A stretch of 64,000 nucleotides of DNA from Pseudomonadota bacterium. Its GTDB lineage: Bacteria > Pseudomonadota > Gammaproteobacteria > Burkholderiales > Ferrovaceae. Under the pieces are notes generated by a model. That model ran no database searches. It worked only from the letters and a program-made list of their open reading frames with translations, and was not told where the DNA came from. Made by a program: the position numbers and the translations under genes. Below are positions 8,709 through 18,468 of the stretch, in pieces (the first letter of the stretch is position 1; the number at the start of each line of letters is the position of its first letter). Where the stretch lies: NCBI GenBank assembly GCA_021798835.1, contig JAJZBQ010000004.1:144718-208717 (forward strand), in the 5' to 3' direction.

Positions 8709-11303
8709 ATGAAAAGAATGTTGTTTAACGCCACCCACACAGAAGAATTGCGGGTAGCCATCGTAGACGGTCAAAAACTTATTGATCTCGATATTGAATA
8801 TTCGGGAAAAGAACAGAAAAAAAGCAATATTTACAAGGCAGTTGTCACACGTATTGAACCTTCTTTGGAGGCGGTGTTCGTCGATTATGGCGCCGAGCGA
8901 CACGGTTTTCTCCCTTTTAAGGAGATTGCGCGTAGCGCGCTCGATGAAGAGAATGGCGAGTTTTCACGCCAACGAATCGCCAACATCCTCAAGGAAGGTC
9001 AGGAACTAATCGTTCAGGTCGACAAGGATGAGCGGGGCAACAAAGGTGCCGCACTCACCTCCTACATCAGCCTGGCTGGTCGATATCTGGTACTGATGCC
9101 CAACAACCCTCGTGGTGGTGGCGTTTCACGACGCGTGGAAGGGGAAGACCGCAACGAACTACGTGATGTACTGGCTCAGTTGAGTATTCCATCCGGAATG
9201 TCCCTGATCGCACGAACGGCTGGTATTGGCCGCAGTGTCGAAGAACTGCAATGGGACCTGAATTATCTGCTTCAATTGTGGAATGCCATCGAGTCGGCTT
9301 CCAGCGCACAAAAGGGCGCTTTCCTGATCTATCAGGAAGGAAGTCTGGTTATCCGCGCCATCCGTGACCTTTTCCAGCCAGATATCGGTGAAATTCTCAT
9401 CGATACCGAAACCATTTATGAACAGGCTCAGCAGTTCATGAGCCATGTCATGCCGGCTAATGTCCATAAAGTCAAACTATACCGCGACGATGTGCCATTA
9501 TTCTCGCGCTTTCAAATCGAGCACCAGATTGAAACTGCCTATCGCCGAGAAGTCACCTTGCCGTCAGGTGGGGCCATCGTCATCGACCACACAGAAGCGC
9601 TGGTTTCTGTCGATGTCAACTCGGCGCGCGCTACCCGCGGAACCGACATCGAACATACCGCGCTGAACACCAATCTCGAAGCCGCCGACGAAATCGCACG
9701 GCAGTTACGTCTTCGCGATTTGGGGGGGTTGATCGTCATCGATTTTATCGACATGGACAATCCTCGCAATCAGCGCGAAGTGGAAAACCGCCTGCGCGAT
9801 GCCCTGCGCTACGATCGAGCCCGTGTCCAGACTGGAAAAATATCACGCTTTGGACTACTGGAACTCTCGCGCCAACGGCTACAGCCCTCGCTGGGTGAAA
9901 CCAGCCATATTTCCTGTCCACGCTGCCATGGAACCGGAGTCATCCGCGATACCGAGTCCTCTGCTCTGCACATCTTGCGTATCCTGCAAGAAGAATCGAT
10001 GAAGGACAACACGGCGATCGTGCGCGCGCAGGTCCCCGTGGATGTCGCCACCTTCCTGCTCAATGAAAAACGCGTGGATATCTATGCCATCGAAGCACGT
10101 TTGAAGGTACACGTTACACTGATACCCAACATTCATCTGGAAACCCCACACTACCTGATCGAACGGATTCGTCACGATACCGCCAATTCCATGGATCTAT
10201 CGGAGGCCAGTTACCAATTGGTCAAGGTTCCTCAGGATGAAACGGAAAATAAAACCAAATCCAATACTCCTGCCAAAGCCGATAAACCAATTCCGGCCGT
10301 TCGCGATATCACACCCTCCCAACCTGCGCCAGTGAACACCAAGGCCGGTACAGCATTGCCCTCTTCACCGGTCTCCTATGCGGAACAAGGACGCAAGGGA
10401 TTGCTGGGCACTATCCTGGGATGGCTCAAGGGTAAATCTCCCGCCCCCAGTGACCTCACGGCCGTTCCTGCCCCCGCCACTGAACCTGTTGCCCCCACAC
10501 GCCCTGCTACCACAACACCCCGGGACACACGTGAACGCCGTCCACGTCAACGTCGTGACGCTACACCTCGCCAGCCCTCTTCATCAGAAACCCGAGGCGA
10601 TGGCAACACTCCAGAAGCCTCAACCAAAACGGAACGTAATCGTTCCCGTGAACGTCCAGTCAACCGGGCACCGGATGAACGTCAGGAACCCAAGAGTCCT
10701 CGTGTAGCAACCCCCGTGGTTTCGGCTGTGGAAACAAATAGCGGGGAGGAGGTAGTCCAGTCAGAGCGTGATCCGCGTCGGCGCAATCGACGCGGGGGTC
10801 GCCGTGATCGTTCGCGGCGTTTTAACGGAGCAATGGCACCGGATTTCTCCCTGTTCGTCGAACCCCCTGCAGAAGCAGACCCCGAAGGCATGCCCATTTC
10901 CACTGCCGAGAATAGTGTGACTCCCGTGGAACCGGCTGCCCTCCCCCCTTCGCCTCCAGTGTCTTCCTCTCCGGAACCCGTTCCCACTGTTGCCATGGTA
11001 TCGGAATCGCATGTTGTCGCCACAACTGTGGAAAACGTGAATGTAGAAAAAGCGGAACCCATTGAGTCATCGTTTGAACCTACTCCATCCCCCATGACCG
11101 TTGCTGAACCAGTGCCAAACTTGCCCAGCGAGTCTGGACTGGTCATGGTGGAAACCCGTTCACTTTCACAGCAATCTGATTCCGCTTCACCTGAAGTTAC
11201 CCCTCCACCTGTACGTCGTCGCCGCCGTCCCAGCACTGCGCGCAAGACCACAGTGAATAGCGAACCGCTACAACAGGTGGAAACACAAAAGGTTCCAGAG
11301 TAG
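8709..11303 (+). CDS. rne: ribonuclease E
   Basis: Membrane-associated endoribonuclease central to mRNA decay and rRNA/tRNA maturation. The start at 8709 gives [20 protein letters not shown], colinear with known RNase E; the frame is open upstream but the extension lies in the leader. The 864-residue protein has the S1 domain ([10 protein letters not shown]), the RNase H/DNase I-like catalytic core ([10 protein letters not shown] with the Asp residues), and the zinc-link CPRCHGTG. The last ~330 residues are Pro/Arg-rich, low complexity and likely disordered, fitting a degradosome scaffold. A GGAG ribosome site precedes the ATG. Confidence 0.96.
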   Translation: MKRMLFNATHTEELRVAIVDGQKLIDLDIEYSGKEQKKSNIYKAVVTRIEPSLEAVFVDYGAERHGFLPFKEIARSALDEENGEFSRQRIANILKEGQELIVQVDKDERGNKGAALTSYISLAGRYLVLMPNNPRGGGVSRRVEGEDRNELRDVLAQLSIPSGMSLIARTAGIGRSVEELQWDLNYLLQLWNAIESASSAQKGAFLIYQEGSLVIRAIRDLFQPDIGEILIDTETIYEQAQQFMSHVMPANVHKVKLYRDDVPLFSRFQIEHQIETAYRREVTLPSGGAIVIDHTEALVSVDVNSARATRGTDIEHTALNTNLEAADEIARQLRLRDLGGLIVIDFIDMDNPRNQREVENRLRDALRYDRARVQTGKISRFGLLELSRQRLQPSLGETSHISCPRCHGTGVIRDTESSALHILRILQEESMKDNTAIVRAQVPVDVATFLLNEKRVDIYAIEARLKVHVTLIPNIHLETPHYLIERIRHDTANSMDLSEASYQLVKVPQDETENKTKSNTPAKADKPIPAVRDITPSQPAPVNTKAGTALPSSPVSYAEQGRKGLLGTILGWLKGKSPAPSDLTAVPAPATEPVAPTRPATTTPRDTRERRPRQRRDATPRQPSSSETRGDGNTPEASTKTERNRSRERPVNRAPDERQEPKSPRVATPVVSAVETNSGEEVVQSERDPRRRNRRGGRRDRSRRFNGAMAPDFSLFVEPPAEADPEGMPISTAENSVTPVEPAALPPSPPVSSSPEPVPTVAMVSESHVVATTVENVNVEKAEPIESSFEPTPSPMTVAEPVPNLPSESGLVMVETRSLSQQSDSASPEVTPPPVRRRRRPSTARKTTVNSEPLQQVETQKVPE

Positions 11304-11360
11304 GTGTCCTTGGCCGCCCCATGGTTCGCCTTACGGCCAAGGAAACAACCGTTGGAAAAG

Positions 11361-11399
11361 CGCCGGCTGACTTTCCGGCAACGGACCCGGCGTTTTTTT
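11361..11399 (+). terminator. rho-independent terminator after rne
   Basis: CGCCGG (11361-11366) pairs with CCGGCG before a run of seven T (11393-11399); an alternative inner stem GCCGG/CCGGC also forms. It ends the rne transcript just before the receptor gene start. Confidence 0.65.
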
Positions 11400-11401
11400 C
11401 C

Positions 11402-13759
11402 ATGGCTGTGGTAATCACTCGGTCACCGCATTGGTTACTGGGTTTGTCAATGCTCGCAACCAGCCTGACAACGTGGGCTGGTACCCAGTCTCCCGTCATA
11501 CAGGGTAAGGTTGAAGATGCCCTGGGGGCTCCCCTTGCTCATGCGCATCTGGAAGTACAGAATGAAGCCGGAACAGTGGTCAAAGTAACCGATAGCGACG
11601 GTCAGGGGCAGTTTTCACTGACGCTGCCAAACGGGACCTACAGTATCGAGGCTCATCTGCCCAACCATGAGCCGGCTGTCACCATCGTAACGGTGGATGG
11701 TCAACCCCACTCGGTGACCCTGACGCTGACAAGCCAACAAGCACTATCTGTTGCCATTACCGCCCCTCCCTTGCACCAGCGCAACAGTTTCTCCGACTCC
11801 AGTGGTGCCAGCGTTACCCACATTGACCACCAGGCTATCGAAGATCTGCCTCAAGGAGACAACACTCCACTCAATCAGGTGCTGCTGCAAGCACCCGGCG
11901 TGGTCAATGATTCTTTTGGGCAACTGCATATCCGTGGCGATCATGCCAATATTCAGTATCGTATCAATGGAACCTTGATTCCCGAAGGAATGAATGGTTT
12001 CGGCCAATTTTTTGATACCCGGTTTGCACAGAATATCGATCTGATGACCGGAACCTTACCCGCCATGTATGGAGACCATACTGCGGGGATCGTGGATATC
12101 ACCACTCGTCAGCGTTACAATGGCACGGGGCAATTCGATCTGTACGGTGGACAGTTCAGTACGCTGAATCCCAGCCTGGAGTATGGCAATACCATCGGTG
12201 ATCTATCCTACTTCTTTACAGGCTCTTATCTGAGCAACGATATCGGGATACAGCGTCCTAATCCTGGTGCTCCCATACACGATAATACCCAGCAATTTCG
12301 GGGATTTGGCTATGTTTCCTATCTCATCAATCCCATGAATAAGATCAGTCTGATGATGGGGGGTTACAGTGGGCATTTCCAGATACCTGCCAATCCGGGT
12401 CAGACCCCTGACCCCAATCAGATCGGCATTTTGCCCCATCTGGGATTGACAGGCTATAATTCTGCTACCGTTGCTGACCAACAAAACGAATCCAACCAGT
12501 TCGCAGTGTTGGCATTGCAAGGCTCCTTGAGTGACCAGATGGATTATCAAACCTCCCTGTTTAGTCGCTATACCAGTCTCCAGTATATTTCCAATACACT
12601 CGGTGATCTGGCCTTCAGTGGTATCGCCCCCGATATATTAAGAAGCAGTCTTAGCAATGGGTTGCAATCTGATGAAACATGGAGATTTCTTGAACATCAC
12701 ACTCTCCGTTTCGGAGTGTATGGGCAAACAGAAAATATCGTCAGTAACAACACTTCCACCGTTTTTCCCATCAATGGTTCTGGAATGGTGAGTGGAGGCC
12801 CATTCTCCGTGACCGACAACCATACCTACAATGGCAACACACTCTGGGCGTTATATGCACAGGATGAATGGAAGGCCACGGACCGTATGACACTCAACTA
12901 CGGGATGCGATTCGATCAGGTAAATACCTTTTTTATCAATGAGAACCAATGGAGTCCACGACTCAACATGGTCTATTCATTGACCCCCGATACTACCTGG
13001 CACGTGGGCTATTCCCGTTACTTCACACCCCCGCCCAACGAATTGGTCAGTTCTACGACCCTTGCCCTGTTTCAGAATACCACCCTGGCCACTTCTGGGG
13101 CCAACAGTCCCGTTAAATCAGAGCGCAGCGATTATTACGATGCCGGTCTGACACATCGCCTGAATCCGAAAACCAGCCTGACCCTGGACACTTTTTACTC
13201 ACGCATCACCAATCTACTGGATGAAGGACAGTTTGGCCCGGCCTTGATCATGACCCCATTCAACTATAACGAAGGCTTGATCTACGGTGTCGAGTTAAGT
13301 GCCAACTACAAGTCCGACAATCTCTCGGCCTATGCCAATGTGGCACGCACCATCAGCCAGGCCCGAGGAATCAGTTCCAGCCAGTACCTATTTTCGCCAG
13401 CAGTGCTGAGTTACGCCGCCAATAACTGGGTTTACGTAGATCACCAGCAAACACTGACAGCATCCAGCGGCTTAGCTTACAGTTTTCTGGGCAACCGCTT
13501 ATCGGCTGATATGACCTATCAGAGCGGTTTACGCAATGGCTTTGCCAACACCACCAGTTTACCCGCCTATGTCGTAGCCAATCTGGGGATTAGCCGACCG
13601 TTCAAGACCAGCCTGACGGGCCCCATGGAAGTGCGATGGGTCATCACCAATCTATTTAACCAGACCTATTTGATTCGAGATGGAACAGGTATTGGTGTGG
13701 GCGCACCACAATATGGCATGCCACGAGGCGTGTTCATGGGGATCACCAAACCGATTTAA
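11402..13759 (+). CDS. TonB-dependent outer-membrane receptor with carboxypeptidase-regulatory-like N-domain
   Basis: The start at 11402 gives a signal peptide (MAVVITRSPHWLLGLSMLA, cut after TTWAG) and 785 residues. Residues about 30-110 resemble a carboxypeptidase regulatory-like domain (GKVEDALGAPLAHAHLEVQ), then a plug domain (LNQVLLQAPGVV, HIRGDHANIQYRINGTLIPE) and a long beta barrel. It should import a bound ligand using energy from the ExbBD-TonB genes directly downstream. The substrate is not readable; iron chelate, vitamin or carbohydrate are all possible. The frame is open to 11321 but that start would lie ahead of the terminator. Confidence 0.88.
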   Translation: MAVVITRSPHWLLGLSMLATSLTTWAGTQSPVIQGKVEDALGAPLAHAHLEVQNEAGTVVKVTDSDGQGQFSLTLPNGTYSIEAHLPNHEPAVTIVTVDGQPHSVTLTLTSQQALSVAITAPPLHQRNSFSDSSGASVTHIDHQAIEDLPQGDNTPLNQVLLQAPGVVNDSFGQLHIRGDHANIQYRINGTLIPEGMNGFGQFFDTRFAQNIDLMTGTLPAMYGDHTAGIVDITTRQRYNGTGQFDLYGGQFSTLNPSLEYGNTIGDLSYFFTGSYLSNDIGIQRPNPGAPIHDNTQQFRGFGYVSYLINPMNKISLMMGGYSGHFQIPANPGQTPDPNQIGILPHLGLTGYNSATVADQQNESNQFAVLALQGSLSDQMDYQTSLFSRYTSLQYISNTLGDLAFSGIAPDILRSSLSNGLQSDETWRFLEHHTLRFGVYGQTENIVSNNTSTVFPINGSGMVSGGPFSVTDNHTYNGNTLWALYAQDEWKATDRMTLNYGMRFDQVNTFFINENQWSPRLNMVYSLTPDTTWHVGYSRYFTPPPNELVSSTTLALFQNTTLATSGANSPVKSERSDYYDAGLTHRLNPKTSLTLDTFYSRITNLLDEGQFGPALIMTPFNYNEGLIYGVELSANYKSDNLSAYANVARTISQARGISSSQYLFSPAVLSYAANNWVYVDHQQTLTASSGLAYSFLGNRLSADMTYQSGLRNGFANTTSLPAYVVANLGISRPFKTSLTGPMEVRWVITNLFNQTYLIRDGTGIGVGAPQYGMPRGVFMGITKPI

Positions 13760-13772
13760 AAGCGAGACATCC

Positions 13773-14390
13773 ATGGAAAGTTGGCAAGCACTAAAAGCCG
13801 GGGGCCCTTCCCTTTACCCCCTCTTCATTCTGGCCTTGTTGGCATTGACCATCATGCTCGATCGAATATGGCTGTTCTGGCGCCACGTGCGTTGGCAACC
13901 CGCCATGAAGCAAGCACTCCATTCCTCCCACTTATCCTGGGATGCCGTAGAACAGGAAATTCAAAAGGCACCTCGCAACTACTATGCACGGTTTGCCCAT
14001 GTTCTGGTGACACAGCGGCAACGTCCATTGTGGTGGGTAGAGTCCCGCGCTCAGGAAGCCGCTCTCGAACTGGAACAAAGCATGGGGCGCGGATTATGGC
14101 TACTGGAAACCATTGTCACCGCTGCTCCTCTGTTGGGGCTGTTGGGAACCATCACCGGCATGATGCACGCTTTCAATCTAATTGGAGGAAACGGGCTGGT
14201 GGATCCAGCCGGGATTACGGGAGGAGTGGCGCAAGCACTGATCGCTACCGCCGTAGGGATCCTCATCGCGCTGGTAGCGCTATTCGCTTTCAATTATTTT
14301 TCGCGTAAGCAAGCCAAGGCATTGGAAGAAATGGAACGCCTGGGAACCTTGCTGATCGACCATCTTCGTCTGAGTTCTGAATCAATATGA
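13773..14390 (+). CDS. exbB: ExbB / TolQ-family proton channel
   Basis: Inner-membrane motor protein that with ExbD couples proton flow to TonB. The 205-residue protein has three membrane segments: YPLFILALLALTIMLDRIWL, AAPLLGLLGTITGMMHAF and ALIATAVGILIALVALFAF. The GLLGTITGM and ATAVG motifs are diagnostic. It lies 14 bp after the receptor and overlaps exbD by 4 bp, so one transcript is likely. Confidence 0.92.
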   Translation: MESWQALKAGGPSLYPLFILALLALTIMLDRIWLFWRHVRWQPAMKQALHSSHLSWDAVEQEIQKAPRNYYARFAHVLVTQRQRPLWWVESRAQEAALELEQSMGRGLWLLETIVTAAPLLGLLGTITGMMHAFNLIGGNGLVDPAGITGGVAQALIATAVGILIALVALFAFNYFSRKQAKALEEMERLGTLLIDHLRLSSESI

Positions 14391-14788
14391 AACTTCGTCG
14401 CCCAATACGGGTCCGCAAAGGGCGAATCGAGATCATCCCCATGATCGACGTGATGTTTTTCTTGCTGGTGACATTCATGCTCGCCTCATTATCCATGCAA
14501 AACCTGCATTCCTTGCCTGTCAACTTGCCCCAGGGGCATGCAGCATCACTGCAGACCCAGCACTCCATTACCCTGACCATCGATGGCAACAGCCATATTT
14601 TTCTGGATAAAACCCCAGTTACCCTGGCGAATCTCAGTGCCCATCTAAAATCCCGGATGACACCAGAGACCGATATCATCGTTGCCGCCGACAGTCAGGC
14701 ACCCAATGGAGTAACCATACAAGCCATGCTGGCTGCAAGAAACGCAGGGGCACAACATTTTCTATTTGCCATCAAGCATGTTGATTGA
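14387..14788 (+). CDS. exbD: ExbD / TolR-family biopolymer transport protein
   Basis: This 133-residue protein has one N-terminal membrane segment carrying the proton-path Asp (IIPMIDVMFFLLVTFMLAS) and a periplasmic domain. It pairs with ExbB. The gene overlaps exbB by 4 bp and the tonB-like gene by 11 bp. Confidence 0.92.
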   Translation: MKLRRPIRVRKGRIEIIPMIDVMFFLLVTFMLASLSMQNLHSLPVNLPQGHAASLQTQHSITLTIDGNSHIFLDKTPVTLANLSAHLKSRMTPETDIIVAADSQAPNGVTIQAMLAARNAGAQHFLFAIKHVD

Positions 14789-15491
14789 ACCTCCGGCCCT
14801 TGATTCACCCTGGTCCCGGTTACCCCTGACAATTCCGCTGGCGCTTCTCCTATGTACGCTCGGCACAATGGGTCTTCCCATTTTACTGGAGAAGGGAGCC
14901 CATACAACCCCGCCTCCCCCTCCGATTGTCGCCGATATCATCGAGTTACCTCCTCCACCAGCCGCTCATCCCATCACCGCACCTGAGCATGCTCACGCCA
15001 TACCGCCTATGACACACCAAGCGGCACATACCGCGCCACCCATATCCCAGGCCACGCACGCTCCCTCACCCAAGGAACCCACGCCAAACCCTCAACCTTC
15101 CCCGGCCCCACAACCACCTACGACTTCTCCCCCTGCGCCACCACTTTCTCCCCCCTCGACATCTACTACACCTCCTTCTCCGACGACACCAGATGCTACA
15201 GGGCATGGCCAGGGACAGCGTGAAGTACGCGCCGCCCGAGCCCTGATTCATCCACTTCCCGTAATTCCTGATGAATTGCGCACCGCTGCACTCAATGAAA
15301 CAGCTACGGCACGCTTTCATATCAGCCTGAGTGGTCAAGTTCAGGTGGAATTGATCCATGCCACCCAAAACCCACGACTTAACCGTATGATTTTAGAATC
15401 ATTAAGCCAGTGGAAATTTTTTCCGGCAATAGCCGAAGGACATCCAGTCGATTCAATTCAGGACATCGATATCCATATCAACGTACAATAA
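14778..15491 (+). CDS. tonB: TonB-like energy transducer
   Basis: The start at 14778 (MLIEPPALDSPWS) gives 237 residues: one membrane anchor (LPLTIPLALLLCTLGTMG), a long Pro-rich periplasm-spanning stretch (PPPPPIV onward), and a C-terminal domain (LNETATARFHISLSG, SLSQWKFFPA) of the TonB/TolA fold. Together with the upstream receptor, exbB and exbD it forms a self-contained uptake system. Confidence 0.87.
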   Translation: MLIEPPALDSPWSRLPLTIPLALLLCTLGTMGLPILLEKGAHTTPPPPPIVADIIELPPPPAAHPITAPEHAHAIPPMTHQAAHTAPPISQATHAPSPKEPTPNPQPSPAPQPPTTSPPAPPLSPPSTSTTPPSPTTPDATGHGQGQREVRAARALIHPLPVIPDELRTAALNETATARFHISLSGQVQVELIHATQNPRLNRMILESLSQWKFFPAIAEGHPVDSIQDIDIHINVQ

Positions 15492-15524
15492 CGCCATATC
15501 GCGTAAAATGATCGGTTGAGGAAG

Positions 15525-15609
15525 GCCCAGGTGGCGAAATTGGTAGACGCAGCAGGTTTAGGTCCTGCCGCCGAGAGGTGTGGGGGTTCGAGTCCCTTCC
15601 TGGGCACCA
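15525..15609 (+). tRNA. tRNA-Leu (anticodon UAG)
   Basis: Full cloverleaf: acceptor GCCCAGG/CCTGGGC, D arm with GGTAGACGC, anticodon stem GCAGG/CCTGC with loop TTTAGGT (anticodon TAG at 15559-15561), class II variable arm, T arm GGTTCGAGTCC, encoded CCA. Its 3' end is the integration target of the mobile element. Confidence 0.97.
15593..15609 (+). other. attL core: 3' end of tRNA-Leu
   Basis: The 17 bases TCCCTTCCTGGGCACCA recur exactly at 57013-57029. Identity stops on both sides, so this is the recombination core duplicated on integration. Confidence 0.9.
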
Positions 15610-15761
15610 TTGTCAGTTTCCACCAGTTCAAAACACTTCCGGTTTTCTCTGACACAAACAAAGAAAATAGTAAATTTCAATAGGTTACATGCAATACCCG
15701 CGCAGCAGAAACCATCCTCCCCCTCGTTTTTTTCCGACCCGTTCCAACAAATTCCTCAATC

Positions 15762-15792
15762 TTTACGCCAAAAATACGCCATAATTTACGCC
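15762..15792 (+). repeat. integrase arm-type sites beside attL (TACGCC repeats)
   Basis: Three spaced copies of (T/A)TACGCC at 15763-15769, 15774-15780 and 15786-15792 lie between attL and the integrase. Similar TACGCCAACTTTACGCCAA sequence sits near attR (56957-56975). This fits arm-type binding sites of the integrase; it is inference from repetition and position. Confidence 0.55.
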
Positions 15793-15815
15793 GCAACAAC
15801 CAAGCGGAGGGGGTT

Positions 15816-16838
15816 ATGGGAACAATTCGGAAGATTGGGAACAAGTGGCGGGCGGAGGTTTGCGTCAAAGGAAAAAGATCATCGATGCGGTTTGAACGCA
15901 AAACCGAAGCAATGGCTTGGATTGCGAAAACGGAAGCAGAACCAGAACGGGCATTGAAACAGCACACACTCCGCGAAGCGCTCCAGAGATACGCAACCGA
16001 AGAATCACCGTTGCGTCGGGGAGAAAAGTGGGAGATCGTGCGGCTATCAGCTTTCCAGACGCCTATGCACAAGACCTTACCCCTCGACAAGACCATGGAC
16101 AGCATCAACCCCGACGACCTGGCAATCTGGCGCGATGCGCGACTAAAATCGGTTTCACCAGGGACGGTACTGCGCGAAATGAAACTGCTCTCCTCCGTTT
16201 TTGAAACGGCCAGGCGCTCGTGGCGATGGTGCAGCAGCAACCCGACCCGCGATACCCGCAAACCGCCAGAGCCAAAACACAGGGAGGTCGTTATCACCGC
16301 AAACCAGACAAGGACGATGCTGGAGGCACTAACCTACTCGCCCACACACAAACCCACAACCGTGACCCACACCGTCGCCCTCGCCTTTCTGGTGGCCCTG
16401 CGGACAGGTATGCGAGCCGGTGAGATATGCGCCCTTACCTGGGCAGACATCAAGATGGATAAAAAACAGGGTATTGGATTCGCAAGGCTCAAGACTTCAA
16501 AGACGGGTAAAGGCCGCGATGTGCCATTGACGCGGAAATCCGTGAGACTGGTGGAAAAAATGCAACAATGGGACAGCACATCAGTATTCGCGCTCAAACC
16601 ACAAACACTGGACGCGCTTTTCCGTAAAGCACGAACCAAGGCAGGGCTGGAAGGGTTTACTTTTCATGACAGCAGACACACCGCCGCAACCCGGATCGCT
16701 GGCAGAATGAAAAGCAACAAGGATGTTACCGCGCAACAGGCATTGCTCGATCTGTGCAAAATTTTTGGGTGGACGAAAACAGATCGCGCACTGACCTATT
16801 ACAATCCAGACCCACTCGATATGGTAAAGAGGCTTTGA
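15816..16838 (+). CDS. int: tyrosine recombinase / integrase
   Basis: Catalyses site-specific integration and excision at tRNA-Leu. The 340-residue protein has an N-terminal arm-binding domain (GTIRKIGNKWRAEV), a SAM-like core-binding region, and a catalytic domain with Arg200 (TGMRAGEI), the HDSRH box (His284, Arg287) and nucleophile Tyr near 328-329 (RALTYYNPD). It lies about 200 bp inside attL, the standard position. Confidence 0.95.
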   Translation: MGTIRKIGNKWRAEVCVKGKRSSMRFERKTEAMAWIAKTEAEPERALKQHTLREALQRYATEESPLRRGEKWEIVRLSAFQTPMHKTLPLDKTMDSINPDDLAIWRDARLKSVSPGTVLREMKLLSSVFETARRSWRWCSSNPTRDTRKPPEPKHREVVITANQTRTMLEALTYSPTHKPTTVTHTVALAFLVALRTGMRAGEICALTWADIKMDKKQGIGFARLKTSKTGKGRDVPLTRKSVRLVEKMQQWDSTSVFALKPQTLDALFRKARTKAGLEGFTFHDSRHTAATRIAGRMKSNKDVTAQQALLDLCKIFGWTKTDRALTYYNPDPLDMVKRL

Positions 16839-16959
16839 CGAAATCGTAGGACGTTCTGGACGAACGCAACCTGTTGATTTTGTTTCTGTGCACAGTTGGA
16901 ATCCTCATGAAACAGGAATACAATATAGAGCCTGAACAGTGGAATCGCGGGAGGGTATC

Positions 16960-17097
16960 ATGGTTTTCGGCAATTTTGAACAGGGCGGAATTATCGCCAT
17001 GCTTGGTGGGGTTTTGGCTCTGGTGGTCAGTTATGTTTTGGTTCGCCGGTTTAACAAAGAAATCCGGGAACAAAAACAGCATCACAAATCCGTCTAA
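16960..17097 (+). CDS. small membrane protein, first of a tandem pair
   Basis: A 45-residue protein, MVFGNFEQGGIIAMLGG then a hydrophobic segment LALVVSYVLV and a basic tail (RRFNKEIREQKQHH). GGGAGGG precedes the ATG by a good distance. It is paralogous to the next gene (shared MVFG-F-E start, membrane segment and charged tail). Function unknown; single-span topology with cytoplasmic tail is likely. Confidence 0.65.
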   Translation: MVFGNFEQGGIIAMLGGVLALVVSYVLVRRFNKEIREQKQHHKSV

Positions 17098-17124
17098 ATC
17101 TCCCATGTCCACCAAGGAGGCATC

Positions 17125-17250
17125 ATGGTATTCGGAACCTTTGAATTGGCTGGGGTTGTCTTCATTCTTGGGCAACTCTTGGCTCTGGCCGTCAGTTGTG
17201 TCCTGATTCGAAAAATAAACGAAGAACGAAAACAACACCGGCAAACATAA
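17125..17250 (+). CDS. small membrane protein, second of a tandem pair
   Basis: A 41-residue protein, MVFGTFELAGVVFILG, then LLALAVSCVLI and a charged tail (RKINEERKQHRQ). A strong AAGGAGG site lies before the ATG. The paralogy to the upstream gene argues that both are real, translated genes arising by duplication. Function unknown. Confidence 0.68.
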   Translation: MVFGTFELAGVVFILGQLLALAVSCVLIRKINEERKQHRQT

Positions 17251-17274
17251 CGGGCCATGCTTTCGCATGACCCG
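17251..17274 (+). terminator. hairpin after the small membrane protein pair
   Basis: CGGGCCATGC pairs with GCATGACCCG with one mismatch around a TTTC loop, directly after the stop codon. No T run follows, so termination would be inefficient or the hairpin protects the mRNA end. Confidence 0.4.
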
Positions 17275-17386
17275 CTGTGGTTGCGCCCGCCGCCGGAACT
17301 TGTAACTTAGAGCAGTGCAGTTCGCGTCGCAACCTGCCGGGTTTTTTCAATGTCGATCCAATTAGCCCGGCGCAGGATCGTCCCGC

Positions 17387-17725
17387 TTACGCGGGATTCG
17401 CTCGCCCATCAAAATGAAAACCGGTCTGGATTTGGTGAATTCGCTCACCCACCAAAATATAAACCGGCCTGGATTTGTTGACCTCCTTTCGCAAATGTTT
17501 TGTCGCCGCGATGAGACACCGTGCTGCGAAATACCGGCTACCGTTGTATTTGGCCAAGATTTCGTCGCGCTCGGGATCGCCGTTCGGGACCATTTCGTCC
17601 ATCATGAATTCGATAAACTCGTATAAATCTCCTCGAAACATCCAGCCCAGATCGGAGATGTTGTTGTAGCCGAGAGTTTCCCGATTGGCAAAACACTCTA
17701 CAAAACGCTGTGGGGTGATCTTCAT
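17387..17725 (-). CDS. hypothetical protein, paralogue of the gene at 17782-18117
   Basis: The 112-residue protein shares with its upstream neighbour the pattern Arg-x-Phe near the start, then PNGD-x-x-x-D-x-IL-x-x-YN and YFAA-x-CL, so the two are paralogues. Its C-terminus carries a tandem duplication (17399-17484 at DNA level, about 43 bp each) giving two related GERI/DGRA segments. No membrane segment or known domain is recognised. It is last in the minus-strand unit driven by the box at 18322-18339. Confidence 0.6.
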   Translation of the reverse strand: MKITPQRFVECFANRETLGYNNISDLGWMFRGDLYEFIEFMMDEMVPNGDPERDEILAKYNGSRYFAARCLIAATKHLRKEVNKSRPVYILVGERIHQIQTGFHFDGRANPA

Positions 17726-17781
17726 TGAATTGCTCCTTGCATTGCAGTTATTTTATTAAGGTTTTGTACCGATAAACAAAA

Positions 17782-18117
17782 TCAGAATTGCTTGCGTCCA
17801 AACGAGTTGGTTGCGCGTGTCTCCCAAATCGCAATTTCCTTGAGTTCGTTCCACAAATACTCAGCAGCCTCCAGCAAACACTTGGCTGCGAAATACGAAT
17901 TGTTGTTGTATTCCTTGAGAATTGCATCGTGATTTCTGTCTCCGTTCGGGGATGCCACCGACATTGACAACGCCACGAATTCAAATATCTCGCGCCGGGA
18001 CTTCCAACTGGAAGCAGGGATTCTGTCGTAGGCAAGAATCTCGCTCTTGTTGAGAAACTTGCTGTCAACATTGCTATTGATGAAATGTTTGATAAAGCGA
18101 TGGGTTTTTGTATTCAT
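17782..18117 (-). CDS. hypothetical protein, paralogue of the gene at 17387-17725
   Basis: 111 residues; the region SPNGDRNHDAILKEYNNNSY aligns with the downstream gene. Mostly helical, soluble by appearance. A GGAGCAGCC site lies before the ATG. Located between a small membrane gene and its paralogue in one minus-strand unit of the transfer half. Function unknown. Confidence 0.6.
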   Translation of the reverse strand: MNTKTHRFIKHFINSNVDSKFLNKSEILAYDRIPASSWKSRREIFEFVALSMSVASPNGDRNHDAILKEYNNNSYFAAKCLLEAAEYLWNELKEIAIWETRATNSFGRKQF

Positions 18118-18162
18118 GGCTGCTCCTTTCTATTGTGTTTTATTGATAGTTGAACCGACAGT

Positions 18163-18288
18163 TCAAATCAGCGTCAGTACGTTGATGATTAGGTACATTG
18201 AAATGACCCCGAGCGCGACAAATGAGAACGGGTTGTAGTTCAGCGACTTGAAAATTTGTCCGAATACTGCGTTTGTGATTGTGAACAT
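18163..18288 (-). CDS. small membrane protein
   Basis: A 41-residue protein, start MFTITNAVFGQIFK, with a hydrophobic span SFVALGVISMYLIINVLTLI reaching the C-terminus. AAGGAG stands seven bases before the ATG. It is the first gene after the ATTTCGC box at 18322-18339, so it likely belongs to the transfer regulon. Function unknown. Confidence 0.65.
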   Translation of the reverse strand: MFTITNAVFGQIFKSLNYNPFSFVALGVISMYLIINVLTLI

Positions 18289-18321
18289 TTTGATAACTCC
18301 TTTTGTGTGCTACTACAGTTA

Positions 18322-18339
18322 GATGAGAACCTGCGAAAT
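18322..18339 (-). promoter_or_regulatory. transfer-regulon box 1 (ATTTCGC-N7-CATC)
   Basis: ATTTCGC (18339-18333), seven bases, CATC (18325-18322), then CTGTAGTA; upstream of the small genes 18163-18288, 17782 and 17387. One of nine such elements. Confidence 0.75.
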
Positions 18340-18468
18340 TTTGGAACATGTCAGCGAGAGCGAAGCCGCGTCATCTACCCTGCCCTCCCGGTGTTGGCCC
18401 CACAGACCGGAGTTGGTGAGCGCTCCTGCGGAATGCGTCTGAAACTTATTTTGAAGACCGGTCATATT

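Noticed and set aside
10682..11251. 189-codon minus-strand frame in the 3' half of rne
   Set aside because: Shadow of the low-complexity RNase E tail; Ser/Gly/Thr-rich without features.
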